48,706 nt of DNA from an uncultured Candidatus Melainabacteria bacterium (lineage in GTDB: Bacteria; Cyanobacteriota; Vampirovibrionia; Gastranaerophilales; Gastranaerophilaceae). The DNA is taken from positions 1 through 48,706 of the forward strand of contig CAKUXD010000011.1 in the NCBI GenBank assembly GCA_934699705.1, read 5' to 3'. A program made the translations under genes and the position numbers. This document shows, in pieces, positions 25,328 through 32,932 of the stretch. Under the pieces are notes generated by a model that worked only from the letters and a program-made list of their open reading frames with translations, made no database searches and was not told where the DNA came from. The stretch's first letter is position 1. Every line of letters starts with the position of its first letter.

Positions 25328-25356
25328 AAAGGCGGAAATGGTTAATCCGCCTTTTT
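25328..25356 (+). terminator. Intrinsic terminator of the sigma-28 small transcript
   Basis: AAAGGCGGA (25328-25336) pairs with TCCGCCTTT (25346-25354), loop of nine, T-run to 25356. The 122 bases between the small ORF and this hairpin contain no further supportable gene. Confidence 0.8.
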
Positions 25357-25410
25357 AATTTGTTTGTTTTTTATTTAAAACGATAAGACGTTTATATTCA
25401 AAATACCTAT

Positions 25411-25971
25411 TTAATACGTTAAATACGCATAAGCATTGAACTTCATAGAACCATACATTAATTTTAAAACATTCTCCGCAACTGGTTCTATTTTTACAAA
25501 GTTTATTTCTTCTGAATTAAAATCATCTTCCGTTTCTATCGCAGGAAATTTTCCTACAACATCATACGCTTGACACAAATTTATTGTTACCTTGCCATTT
25601 TTTTTAACTCCTATAACCTTGTAATGCCCTGTTGGAATTTCTCCCGCAGAGGTTTTTATAGGAACTGTAAGATTAAGTAATGGATATTGCTCAACAAAGT
25701 TGCTAAGAAAGTCATGCTCACTTGCTTCTGTTCCTTTCATCAAAGCTTGTCCAGCCTTTTTATTAGCCTTTATTTTCTTCGCGTTCTTACGTTTTTCTAA
25801 TTCGTTTACTACCGCGTCATAATCTCCTGGTTTAATAATTTTTTGTCCGTCCCAAGCATTTTCTGCGCCAGATAATGTTCCCCAATCTGTACTGGAATTT
25901 ATTTCATCAGCACTTACTACCGATGAAAAAATCATGTATATGGAGAGTAGACATATTAATTTATTTCGCAT
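25411..25971 (-). CDS. Secreted protein of unknown function
   Basis: 186 residues. A signal peptide (MRNKLICLLSIYMIFSSVVS, cleavage probably before or after ADE) is followed by a Lys-rich helical segment (NELEKRKNAKKIKANKKAGQ) and a beta-rich C-terminal half (TGHYKVIGVKKNGKVTINLC). No catalytic motif is visible. The start has no Shine-Dalgarno; TATAGT lies eight bases before the ATG. It is probably periplasmic or outer-membrane associated. Confidence 0.6.
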   Translation of the reverse strand: MRNKLICLLSIYMIFSSVVSADEINSSTDWGTLSGAENAWDGQKIIKPGDYDAVVNELEKRKNAKKIKANKKAGQALMKGTEASEHDFLSNFVEQYPLLNLTVPIKTSAGEIPTGHYKVIGVKKNGKVTINLCQAYDVVGKFPAIETEDDFNSEEINFVKIEPVAENVLKLMYGSMKFNAYAYLTY

Positions 25972-26057
25972 ATACTATCACTATAATAATTTTTTAGAAA
26001 AAGTAAAGGTTTTGTGAAAAATTTACACCAAGGATAGGATTATAAAAAAGGATTTTC

Positions 26058-27716
26058 ATGTCAACAAATTTATTCGTTTTTTTAGTAGCAATTATTTCAG
26101 CTTTAGCGCTTATTTATTTGATTTATCTAGTGCTTTTAACTGGTAATACAAAAACTCCTAAAAAAGAATTACAAATCTCTAAAAAAGATATCCTTGAACA
26201 AGCAAAAATTCTATTCAAACAAAAAAAATACAAATTAGTTCAAAAGCTAACAAGAAAATATCTTGAAGCAAAACCTGATTACATAGAACTTAGAGCTTTA
26301 CTTGCAAAAGCTCTTTACAGCGATGACAGTATTTATGACGCAATAAAAGAATGTTTAAGCGTACTTATAAAAGATGATTCAAACAACGACGTTCGACTTC
26401 TACTTGCAAGATGCTACAAAAAAATTAACCAATACGCCAAAGCAATAAACGAACTACAAGAAATTATTAAAAAAGACCCTGAAAATGCACTTGCAGTAAA
26501 AGATTTAAGCGAAATTTATCTTGAAACAAATCAAAAAATTTCTGCTGCAAAAATCTTGAAAAAATTAGAACAACTTACTGAAAATAATCACGAGTTATTA
26601 CAAATAAAATCAAAATTAGCAGATATTCAAATTGAAATGGAAAATTATCCTGAAGCTTTCGATGAATTAAACGGAATTTTAGAAATTTATCCAGAAGATA
26701 TTGAAACTCACAAAAAATTGATTGACCTTTACATAAAAATTCAAAACTACGAAAGCGCAATCAACGATTGCGAAGAATTGCTTAAATCAAACGAAAGTAA
26801 TAGCGTTGGATTGTGGATTTTAAACAATCTTGTTAACTTATACTACTTGATAAAGAACGTTGACAAAACAATGGAATACGCAAAAAGATTACTTGAACAC
26901 CCATTCTCTGATAAACTAAAAACTAGAACATACATTGCTAAAATCCTTATCGCAAGCGGTAAAGAAGATGAAGGTATGAAAATTCTTAGCGAAATATCAG
27001 AAAAGAATAAAGAAAACATTGACGTTAAACGTTTGATGATAAACACTTACGTAAACAGAAAAAATTTCGTTGCGGCGATTGAATTGTACAAAGAAATATT
27101 GGATATAGTAAATCCTCTTGAAGTAAAAAATGTTCATACCGAAATGAGTAATTTATTTGCACAATGGGCAATGTACTTGTTTGACAAAAAAGAACTTAAT
27201 GAATGTTTTAAAATATTTACTCTTGCAATTCAATACGATAACGCCAACCCAGAAGTATACTACCAACTTGGGGAAGTGAATATTCTTATAAAAAATTATA
27301 ATGAAGCTATTCTTCAATTGAAAAAAGCTATCAATATCAATTCTGATTGTGCAAAATACCACATGGCAATCGCGGATTGTTACGCAGCTCTTGGCAACAC
27401 TTTTGAACAAAAGAATTCTCTATTAACTGCAGTACATGTTGATGAAAACGACACGAATGCGTTATTTAAGCTTGCTTTATTGCACGAATCTCAACACGAT
27501 AGAACTAGTGAAATCAAGGCGTTAGAAAAAATTCTTGAAGTCGAACCAAATCACCTTGATGCAAAACATCAACTTGCTTTAATTCTTGAAAGTCAAGGCA
27601 ACAAGGAAGAAGCCCTCAAATTATACAAAGAAATTGAGAGCGTCGACCGTACTTATAAAAACGTTAGAGAAAATATTCAAATGCTTACTAAAGCGGATGA
27701 ATCTCAGGAGCTTTAA
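26058..27716 (+). CDS. Membrane-anchored TPR protein
   Basis: 552 residues. An N-terminal membrane helix (about 4-28, FVFLVAIISALALIYLIYLV) is followed by a Lys-rich linker and at least ten tetratricopeptide repeats from about residue 48 to the end (for example ISAAKILKKLEQLTENNHEL and NPEVYYQLGEVNILIKNYNE). The layout recalls LapB/YciM, but I see no C-terminal rubredoxin-type cysteines. It is a likely scaffold for an envelope complex whose partners are unknown. AAAAGGA serves as Shine-Dalgarno. Its last 29 bases overlap the convergent gene at 27688. Confidence 0.8.
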   Translation: MSTNLFVFLVAIISALALIYLIYLVLLTGNTKTPKKELQISKKDILEQAKILFKQKKYKLVQKLTRKYLEAKPDYIELRALLAKALYSDDSIYDAIKECLSVLIKDDSNNDVRLLLARCYKKINQYAKAINELQEIIKKDPENALAVKDLSEIYLETNQKISAAKILKKLEQLTENNHELLQIKSKLADIQIEMENYPEAFDELNGILEIYPEDIETHKKLIDLYIKIQNYESAINDCEELLKSNESNSVGLWILNNLVNLYYLIKNVDKTMEYAKRLLEHPFSDKLKTRTYIAKILIASGKEDEGMKILSEISEKNKENIDVKRLMINTYVNRKNFVAAIELYKEILDIVNPLEVKNVHTEMSNLFAQWAMYLFDKKELNECFKIFTLAIQYDNANPEVYYQLGEVNILIKNYNEAILQLKKAININSDCAKYHMAIADCYAALGNTFEQKNSLLTAVHVDENDTNALFKLALLHESQHDRTSEIKALEKILEVEPNHLDAKHQLALILESQGNKEEALKLYKEIESVDRTYKNVRENIQMLTKADESQEL

Positions 27717-28296
27717 TGTGTTCTAAAATTGCACCACCAATGGATTCGTTTGGATCAAATGGAGCATCTTTTTGAGGAACTAAAATGTTTGTAATCAACA
27801 TTTTCACTAACGGACCAAACGCATCTGGAACTAAAATTCTTCTGTAAACGCCTGATAAGAAAGATTGAACGTTTGGAGAACGATCCTCATTGAATTTTGA
27901 AAAAGTACCGTAATACATTTTATCCATGCCTTTTGTACCGTTTGCAATCATTCTATCTGCGATATACAAACCTTCACAAATTTCAGCTTCATCTTTTGCT
28001 TCGTGCAACATTTTTGTAACTGCTGGAATTGCTTTTTCTTTTGCATTTACAAATAAATCTACCTTATTTGGGTCAAATTCACAATAAGGTTTCTCCTTTG
28101 TTGCCATACTTGGTTTTTTAAATTCAACATCTTTTGGTAATTCGAATGGTTTTTCTTCTTTAACAAATTCATCTTTTGCAGGTTGATTTAAACCTTCACC
28201 AATTTTTTGAATAGCTTGAACTGGAGTTTTTTCAACTGCTTCTGTTGATTTGAACATTACTCTTGCGATTGGGTTTGTGATTGCTTGTAATCTCAT
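27688..28296 (-). CDS. Unknown protein, tandem paralogue (third gene of B12-leader operon)
   Basis: 202 residues. A variable N-terminal 70 is followed by a domain of about 125 residues that is clearly homologous to the preceding gene's product: shared YC-FD-NKVD-FV, GLYIADRMI, VQ-FLSGVYR and PDAFGPLVKML, then FDPNE--GGA. The domain is predicted all-helical, HEAT-like in feel, with no catalytic motif. It begins 33 bases after the paralogue and overlaps the TPR gene's 3' end by 29 bases on the opposite strand. Confidence 0.65.
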   Translation of the reverse strand: MRLQAITNPIARVMFKSTEAVEKTPVQAIQKIGEGLNQPAKDEFVKEEKPFELPKDVEFKKPSMATKEKPYCEFDPNKVDLFVNAKEKAIPAVTKMLHEAKDEAEICEGLYIADRMIANGTKGMDKMYYGTFSKFNEDRSPNVQSFLSGVYRRILVPDAFGPLVKMLITNILVPQKDAPFDPNESIGGAILEHIKAPEIHPL

Positions 28297-28329
28297 TTTT
28301 CTTTCCTTTTCCTTTATGTCTAGTTATAA

Positions 28330-28830
28330 TTATTTTTGTTTTTTACTTTCTTTTACGGCTTCTCGAATATATTCAATAACCGCACCACCAACTTCTTCAT
28401 TAGGATCAAAGTTTGCTTTTGGCGGATTTATAAAATTATTTGCTAACATTTTTACTAATGGACCAAATGCATCTGGATTTAATGTTTTTCTGTAAACACC
28501 TGATAAAAATGTTTGAACATTTGCAGAACGAGAATCATTAAATCTTGAAAACGCACTATAATAAAGATTTCCAATTCCTTTAACTCCGCCATCTATCATT
28601 CTGTCTGCAATATAAAGACCTTCTACTATTTCGTCTTCTGTTTTTGCAGTTTGTAGCATATTAGTTAATTTAGGAAGTGCTTTTTCGCCATTTTTTACAA
28701 ACACATCAACTTTATTCATGTCGAAAATACAATATGGGCGGTTTTTAGTAGGCATTTCAGCCTTTTTATATCCCATATCGTCTATTAACATCAATTTTGC
28801 TAAGTTGTTTGTAATTTTATTTACTTGCAT
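28330..28830 (-). CDS. Unknown protein, tandem paralogue (second gene of B12-leader operon)
   Basis: 166 residues, essentially the same domain as the next gene's product with a shorter N-terminus (roughly half of the shared 120 positions are identical by eye). The ATG lies inside the 3' end of the upstream gene (14-base overlap), indicating translational coupling. No signal peptide or membrane segment. I do not recognise the family; it may be restricted to this lineage. Confidence 0.65.
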   Translation of the reverse strand: MQVNKITNNLAKLMLIDDMGYKKAEMPTKNRPYCIFDMNKVDVFVKNGEKALPKLTNMLQTAKTEDEIVEGLYIADRMIDGGVKGIGNLYYSAFSRFNDSRSANVQTFLSGVYRKTLNPDAFGPLVKMLANNFINPPKANFDPNEEVGGAVIEYIREAVKESKKQK

Positions 28831-29542
28831 TTTTTTCCTTATCTAGTTGTTCTTTCTTATGCTTTCCAAAAGCCTGCGTTGTTTGTGTAATTTTGTTATA
28901 CAAATCGTTTATGAAAGTTTTTACTTCAAACGTTCGTTTTTCTTCCTCAACTTTCTTTTCTTCCTCGGTCGTTTCGGTTGATTCATCGACTTGGAAAAGC
29001 ATTTGAATTTTCTTTTTGAAATTTGCCAGAGTATCAGAAATTTTCTTTTCTACTGAATTTTTAAGTTCTCCAAACATCGCATTTAGCTTGTCTTGAATAT
29101 CAACAAACTTTTGCCGTATGTTATCTATAGTTTTCATTATGTTTACTGGAATATTTTTTAAAGTATTTAAAAGCGGTATTGCTACTTTGTTTAAAATAAA
29201 ATTGATTGGTTTTGCAATTGCTGATGGAGTATTATTCGCAATCATAACTGCTAATTGAGCCAATTTTTGCGACACATTCATCATTTGAGTTTCAAATTTA
29301 GCAATTGCCAGCAATCTATTTTCATGAGCCTGCGCGTTCATTTGTTTTTGAAGTTTTTGCGCCCTCATCATTGCACCAATTGCAGCACATTCGTTCCAAC
29401 TCATTTCACCAGGTTTTGCCGAAAAATCTGCTTTTTTTGCACCACCGCCCATTCCGCCTGAACAAATCGGACAAGCTGCCGGTGGCAATCCATGGGGACA
29501 TAGACCTCCGCCTACTTTATTATTTTGTACACTTGCGACCAT
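28817..29542 (-). CDS. Unknown protein with N-terminal Cys/His cluster (first gene of B12-leader operon)
   Basis: 241 residues. A Gly-rich N-terminus carries GLCPHGLPPAACPICSGG, giving C15, H17, C24 and C27, a plausible metal site. Residues 45-200 are helical and amphipathic with several hydrophobic stretches (LAQLAVMIANNTPSAIAKP, FILNKVAIPLLNTLKNIPV), and the tail is a charged Glu/Lys coil. The Shine-Dalgarno AAAGGA is 14 bases from the ATG, which is longer than ideal. It is preceded by a leader of about 200 nt with a cobalamin-riboswitch-like core. Function unknown. Confidence 0.6.
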   Translation of the reverse strand: MVASVQNNKVGGGLCPHGLPPAACPICSGGMGGGAKKADFSAKPGEMSWNECAAIGAMMRAQKLQKQMNAQAHENRLLAIAKFETQMMNVSQKLAQLAVMIANNTPSAIAKPINFILNKVAIPLLNTLKNIPVNIMKTIDNIRQKFVDIQDKLNAMFGELKNSVEKKISDTLANFKKKIQMLFQVDESTETTEEEKKVEEEKRTFEVKTFINDLYNKITQTTQAFGKHKKEQLDKEKNASK

Positions 29543-29687
29543 AAGATAAACACATATCCTTTTTCTTCTTCTTGATTAAACTTATCTTTTCAGGGGCTGT
29601 GGGTAATTATTTGGTTTTTAAATAATTAAGCCTTAACTTTGAATCCGAAGTTCGGCGATAAGTTACATGAAAGACCTTCCAATCTTT
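29543..29687 (-). other. Rest of the long leader of the 29542 gene
   Basis: This stretch holds, in transcript order, the hairpin GAAAGA/TCTTTC, a helix around AACTT/AAGTT that contains CCGA-ACT-TCGG, and an AT-rich hairpin TAATTATTT/AAATAATTA. Then comes a purine-rich run with the Shine-Dalgarno. It could serve as the expression platform of the putative riboswitch. I see no gene in it. Confidence 0.4.
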
Positions 29688-29753
29688 CTGGAGTATTCCG
29701 ACTTTTACGGCTGCGGTACAGTTGAAGATATTCACTTCATTTCCTCTGAGTTC
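29688..29753 (-). promoter_or_regulatory. Cobalamin-riboswitch-like aptamer core (putative)
   Basis: On the minus strand the order of conserved blocks matches B12 riboswitches: GAGGAAA, the hairpin GAAG-TGAATAT-CTTC, CCGCAGCCGTAA (family CCCGCnRCuGUAA), then AGTCGGAATAC (B12 box AGYCmGgAuACC). The arm that usually separates the last two is missing and the outer helix P3 is weak, so it would be a minimal variant. A hairpin, GAAAGA/TCTTTC, follows. Needs covariance-model testing. Confidence 0.5.
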
Positions 29754-29782
29754 ATGCTATTATAAAAATTTTTATTGGTCAA
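29754..29782 (-). promoter_or_regulatory. Promoter of the B12-leader operon
   Basis: TTGACC (29782-29777), 17-nt spacer, TAGCAT (29759-29754) on the minus strand. A better -10 hexamer, TATAAT (29764-29759), overlaps but would leave only 12 nt. Either places the transcript start right at the aptamer. Confidence 0.45.
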
Positions 29783-29857
29783 TCCATGTATTAAGAAGTT
29801 TTAAATTCATCTTATTAAATGGTGCAAAATTATGTTTAATATTCTAAAATAGAATGT

Positions 29858-30667
29858 ATGGAAAAGTTGTATCAAAAAGTACCACCAACAAAATTAAGAA
29901 ATCAAGATGAAAAATTTGCCCCTGCAAAAACATCTAAATTTTGGCTTTGGGTGGCAAATAAATTTTTCTATGGAATGTTAGAAAACAGATTTTTCGCACT
30001 AAGATACAAGGGTGCAGAAAAAATTTTTCATAGAGATACATCAATACCTACAATTCTTTTTGCTCCGCACTCAAACTGGTGGGACGGAATTGTAGGATAT
30101 AATCTTTGCCGAAGAATTTTCGATAAAGAAATCAGAATTATGGTAGAAGAATTAAACAGATTTCCTCTACTTCGCAGAGCTGGCGCTTTTTCGGTAAATA
30201 AAAAATCTCCTCAGGCATCTATGAGCGCATTAAAATTTGCAGTAGAAACAATTGGAGATTTGAAAAACTTTTTATACATATTCCCTCAAGGCATAATCAT
30301 GCCTCCAAATTACAGACCAATAAAATTCCAAACAGGTTTAACATATATTGCACAAAAAGCGGTTGAAAAATACGGCAAAGTAAATTTAGTTCCTGTTGCC
30401 GTAAATTATATGTTTTTACGCGCAGACAGACCTGAAGTTTTAGTGGAATTTCACGAACCAATTGTACTTGAAAATTCAAAAATAGACAGAAAAGAATACA
30501 CACACTACTTAGCAGACGTTTTAACCGAGGCTTGCGATAATCAATTTAAAGAACTTTCAGAAGGTCAATTAGACGCATACGACACATTATTCCAACAACC
30601 TTTAAAATGGTACAGAAAAATCGAACAGCGCTTGAAAAAGATTGAAATTAAAGGTTCGGGAGTGTAG
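29858..30667 (+). CDS. Lysophospholipid acyltransferase family protein (PlsC-like)
   Basis: 269 residues of the LPLAT fold, which acylates lysophosphatidate or a related lysolipid at the membrane. The catalytic HX4D motif is HSNWWD (H71, D76). The glycerophosphate-binding block is FPQGIIMPP, in the place of the usual FPEGTR, and the later PVAVNYMFLR strand is present. The missing Arg and the Glu-to-Gln change suggest a non-standard acceptor. There is no clear membrane helix, only an amphipathic N-terminus. No Shine-Dalgarno is seen; TAAAAT ends seven bases before the ATG. Confidence 0.8.
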   Translation: MEKLYQKVPPTKLRNQDEKFAPAKTSKFWLWVANKFFYGMLENRFFALRYKGAEKIFHRDTSIPTILFAPHSNWWDGIVGYNLCRRIFDKEIRIMVEELNRFPLLRRAGAFSVNKKSPQASMSALKFAVETIGDLKNFLYIFPQGIIMPPNYRPIKFQTGLTYIAQKAVEKYGKVNLVPVAVNYMFLRADRPEVLVEFHEPIVLENSKIDRKEYTHYLADVLTEACDNQFKELSEGQLDAYDTLFQQPLKWYRKIEQRLKKIEIKGSGV

Positions 30668-30736
30668 CGAATTTTCGCCAGAGCGGTATGACACTATTTG
30701 TTGAACAAAATTCGACTTACAACTCACTACTGTCTT

Positions 30737-30849
30737 GGATTATTGCTTCACTCGGACAAGTTGCTCATTGCACTAGCGTTGTCATTCGCAATGTCCTCGC
30801 TACTTCGGGCTGGGTTCGCTCTGCTCACACTGCGCCCTACGCAAAATCC
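30737..30849 (-). repeat. Dispersed three-helix element, copy E (3' of serA)
   Basis: A 113-nt divergent member 12 bases after the serA stop, in the serA direction. P1 is GGATTTTGC / GCAATAATCC, changed on both arms relative to the other copies. P2 is GGGC / GCCC. P3 is replaced by a different hairpin closed by GGACA / TGTCC. The 3' border matches AATAATCCAAGAC of the other copies. Confidence 0.7.
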
Positions 30850-30861
30850 GCTCACAAATTT

Positions 30862-32448
30862 CTATTTTCCCAAATGAACATAAACTGCGTTTTTAACACC
30901 GTCAATTGAATTAATTTTTTCTAATGCGCATTTTTCAACCTCTGAGCCAGTAGAAATAATCATCATAGACAAATGTTTTTCTTCATCAGGAGAAACGCTC
31001 ATGTGGTTGATATTTATACCAGCTTCACCGATAACTGTCGCAACTTTTGCAATCATACAAGGTTTATTTTCATGAGGAACTAACAACATGTGTTCTTCTG
31101 GTTCAATACTTGTATTAAAAGTATTAACTTTTACAATTCGTTTAATATCTTTTGCAATTAAAGCACCTGAAATTACAGAATTTTCCTTATCTGTCGTAAC
31201 TTTTACTGTAATTGAACCAATATAATCACCTGTTGTTTCTGATTTAACAGTAGAAACTTCAATACCTTTGTTTTTTGCAATAATCGGTGCATTAACAAAA
31301 TTTACTGCTTGCATTGACGCTGAAAAAATACCTTTCAAAATGGCTGTTTCAAGTGGAGAAACATCTAATTTTGCAAGATTTCCCTTAAATGTAATTTCAA
31401 TTGATTTTAAATTTCCGTCAACCAACTGATCCGCAAATTCACCTACATTTTGTGCCAATAGCATATAGTCCTTAACTGGCTCTAATACTGCTGGTTTAAG
31501 GCTTGGAATATTAACCGCACTTGTTGCAGAGCCACCTGAAAGAACTTCTTTAATCTGATTTGCAACATCTACCGCTACATTAATTTGAGCTTCTGATGTA
31601 CTTGCTCCAAGATGAGGAGTTAAAAGTAAATTTTTATCACAACCAAACAAAGAACATGCCTGAATATCAGGTTCACAAGTATAAACATCAATTGCCGCAC
31701 CTGCAACTTTTCCGCTATCTAGTGCTTCACGTAAATCTTTTTCGTTAATAATTCCGCCCCTTGCACAATTAATAAGTCTTACGCCGTCTTTCATTTTTGC
31801 AATTGTATCTTTGTTAATTAAATCAACTGTTTCTTTTGTTTTTGGAACATGAACAGTAATAAAATCACATTTATCCCAGAAATTTTCTAAATCTGCAACA
31901 TAATCTGCACCCATTGATTTAACAGTATTTTCTGATGTATATGGGTCATAAACTAAAACCTTCATACCCAAGGCTAAAGCAACTTTTGCAACGTGAGAAC
32001 CAATTTTTCCAAGTCCAATTATGCCCAATGTTTTACCGAAAACTTCAACACCTGTGAATTTTGCTCTGTCCCATTTTCCTTCTTTGGTTGATTGACAAGC
32101 GTTTGGAATATTTCTTACCAATGAAAGCATCATTGCTACTGTATGTTCTGCTGCTGCATTTGTATTACCGTCAGGAGAATTTACAACAATAATACCTTTT
32201 TGAGTTGCTGCTTCAACATCAATATTATCAACACCTACGCCAGCTCTGCCAATAATTTTTAAATTATCTGCCGCATCTATAATTTTTTTTGTAATTTTTG
32301 ATGCACTTCTTATAATTAAAGCGTCGTATTTGCCAATATTTGCAACATATTCGTCTTCTGTCATTGTAGGCAAAACATCTACTTCTGCAACTTGTGCTAC
32401 AATTTCTCTTGCCTTGTCATTACATTTATCAGTAACTAAAACTTTCAT
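30862..32448 (-). CDS. serA: D-3-phosphoglycerate dehydrogenase
   Basis: First step of serine synthesis. The 528-residue long form has a substrate domain with IIRSASKITKKIIDAA and GRAGVGVDNIDVEAATQKGI, a Rossmann motif GKTLGIIGLGKIGSHVA, LINCARGGIINEKDL and LLTPHLGASTSEAQ. The intervening ASB domain is followed by a C-terminal ACT domain (about 455-528, NKPCMIAKVATVIGEAGINI), usually a serine-binding regulatory site. It has the Shine-Dalgarno AGGAG. It is preceded by a terminator, so it has its own promoter. Confidence 0.96.
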   Translation of the reverse strand: MKVLVTDKCNDKAREIVAQVAEVDVLPTMTEDEYVANIGKYDALIIRSASKITKKIIDAADNLKIIGRAGVGVDNIDVEAATQKGIIVVNSPDGNTNAAAEHTVAMMLSLVRNIPNACQSTKEGKWDRAKFTGVEVFGKTLGIIGLGKIGSHVAKVALALGMKVLVYDPYTSENTVKSMGADYVADLENFWDKCDFITVHVPKTKETVDLINKDTIAKMKDGVRLINCARGGIINEKDLREALDSGKVAGAAIDVYTCEPDIQACSLFGCDKNLLLTPHLGASTSEAQINVAVDVANQIKEVLSGGSATSAVNIPSLKPAVLEPVKDYMLLAQNVGEFADQLVDGNLKSIEITFKGNLAKLDVSPLETAILKGIFSASMQAVNFVNAPIIAKNKGIEVSTVKSETTGDYIGSITVKVTTDKENSVISGALIAKDIKRIVKVNTFNTSIEPEEHMLLVPHENKPCMIAKVATVIGEAGININHMSVSPDEEKHLSMMIISTGSEVEKCALEKINSIDGVKNAVYVHLGK

Positions 32449-32471
32449 TTTTTCTCCTATCCCAATTAAGC

Positions 32472-32492
32472 AAAACCCCCGTATTTGCGGGG
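32472..32492 (-). terminator. Hairpin terminator between the small conserved gene and serA
   Basis: On the minus strand CCCCG-CAAATA-CGGGG is followed by GTTTTG. The stem is short (5 bp plus flanking), but position right after the 32522 gene supports the call. Confidence 0.55.
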
Positions 32493-32521
32493 ATTTATAC
32501 GTTTAAATTTTTTATTTCTTT

Positions 32522-32875
32522 CTATCTGAAAGGTTTTGTTTGATTTAATTTTAATCTTAAATCTCTAAATCTTGCAATATCTTCTTGCGCTTTTGCTGAT
32601 TCTTTAAATACCGCCTGTGCAGATGGGTGAACCATTAAAACGTAATCCATGTGAATTTCCAAGAAATTATATCTTCTAGGTGCTTGTGTTGAATTTCTTG
32701 AATAAATTTCAGCATTTGTTACTGCCAAAAATCTTCTTTCTCTATCGTTTAACAAATCTGTTAATTCACGATTTGTATTTGTATATTTCGAAACATGTAC
32801 AGTCCCTTTAATGTCGTGGTCTGCGGTTAAGATGCTTACCTCTATTGGAATTGTATCTGAATGTTTTCCTGCCAT
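32522..32875 (-). CDS. Small conserved protein of unknown function (DUF6812-like)
   Basis: 117 residues, cytosolic. A beta-rich N-terminal part (IPIEVSILTADHDIKGTVHV, RELTDLLNDRERRFLAVTNA) is followed by LEIHMDYVLMVHP and a charged helix at the C-terminus. The pattern 'regulates a small beta domain with FLAVT(D/N)AE' reminds me of a family I recall as DUF6812, often near type IV pilus or signalling genes elsewhere; unverified. The Shine-Dalgarno is AAGGAG. It is followed by a hairpin terminator. Confidence 0.6.
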   Translation of the reverse strand: MAGKHSDTIPIEVSILTADHDIKGTVHVSKYTNTNRELTDLLNDRERRFLAVTNAEIYSRNSTQAPRRYNFLEIHMDYVLMVHPSAQAVFKESAKAQEDIARFRDLRLKLNQTKPFR

Positions 32876-32932
32876 ATTATAATTTCTCCTTAGTTACTTT
32901 TTATATTATAACAATTTTTCATAATTGTCTAG

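Noticed and set aside
29634..29661. Sigma-28-like pair TAACTTTG / GGCGATAA on the plus strand
   Set aside because: Spacing matches the good site at 24970, but the -35 is only 5 of 8 and it lies inside the opposite-strand structured leader, nearly 200 bases from any plus-strand gene. Likely chance.
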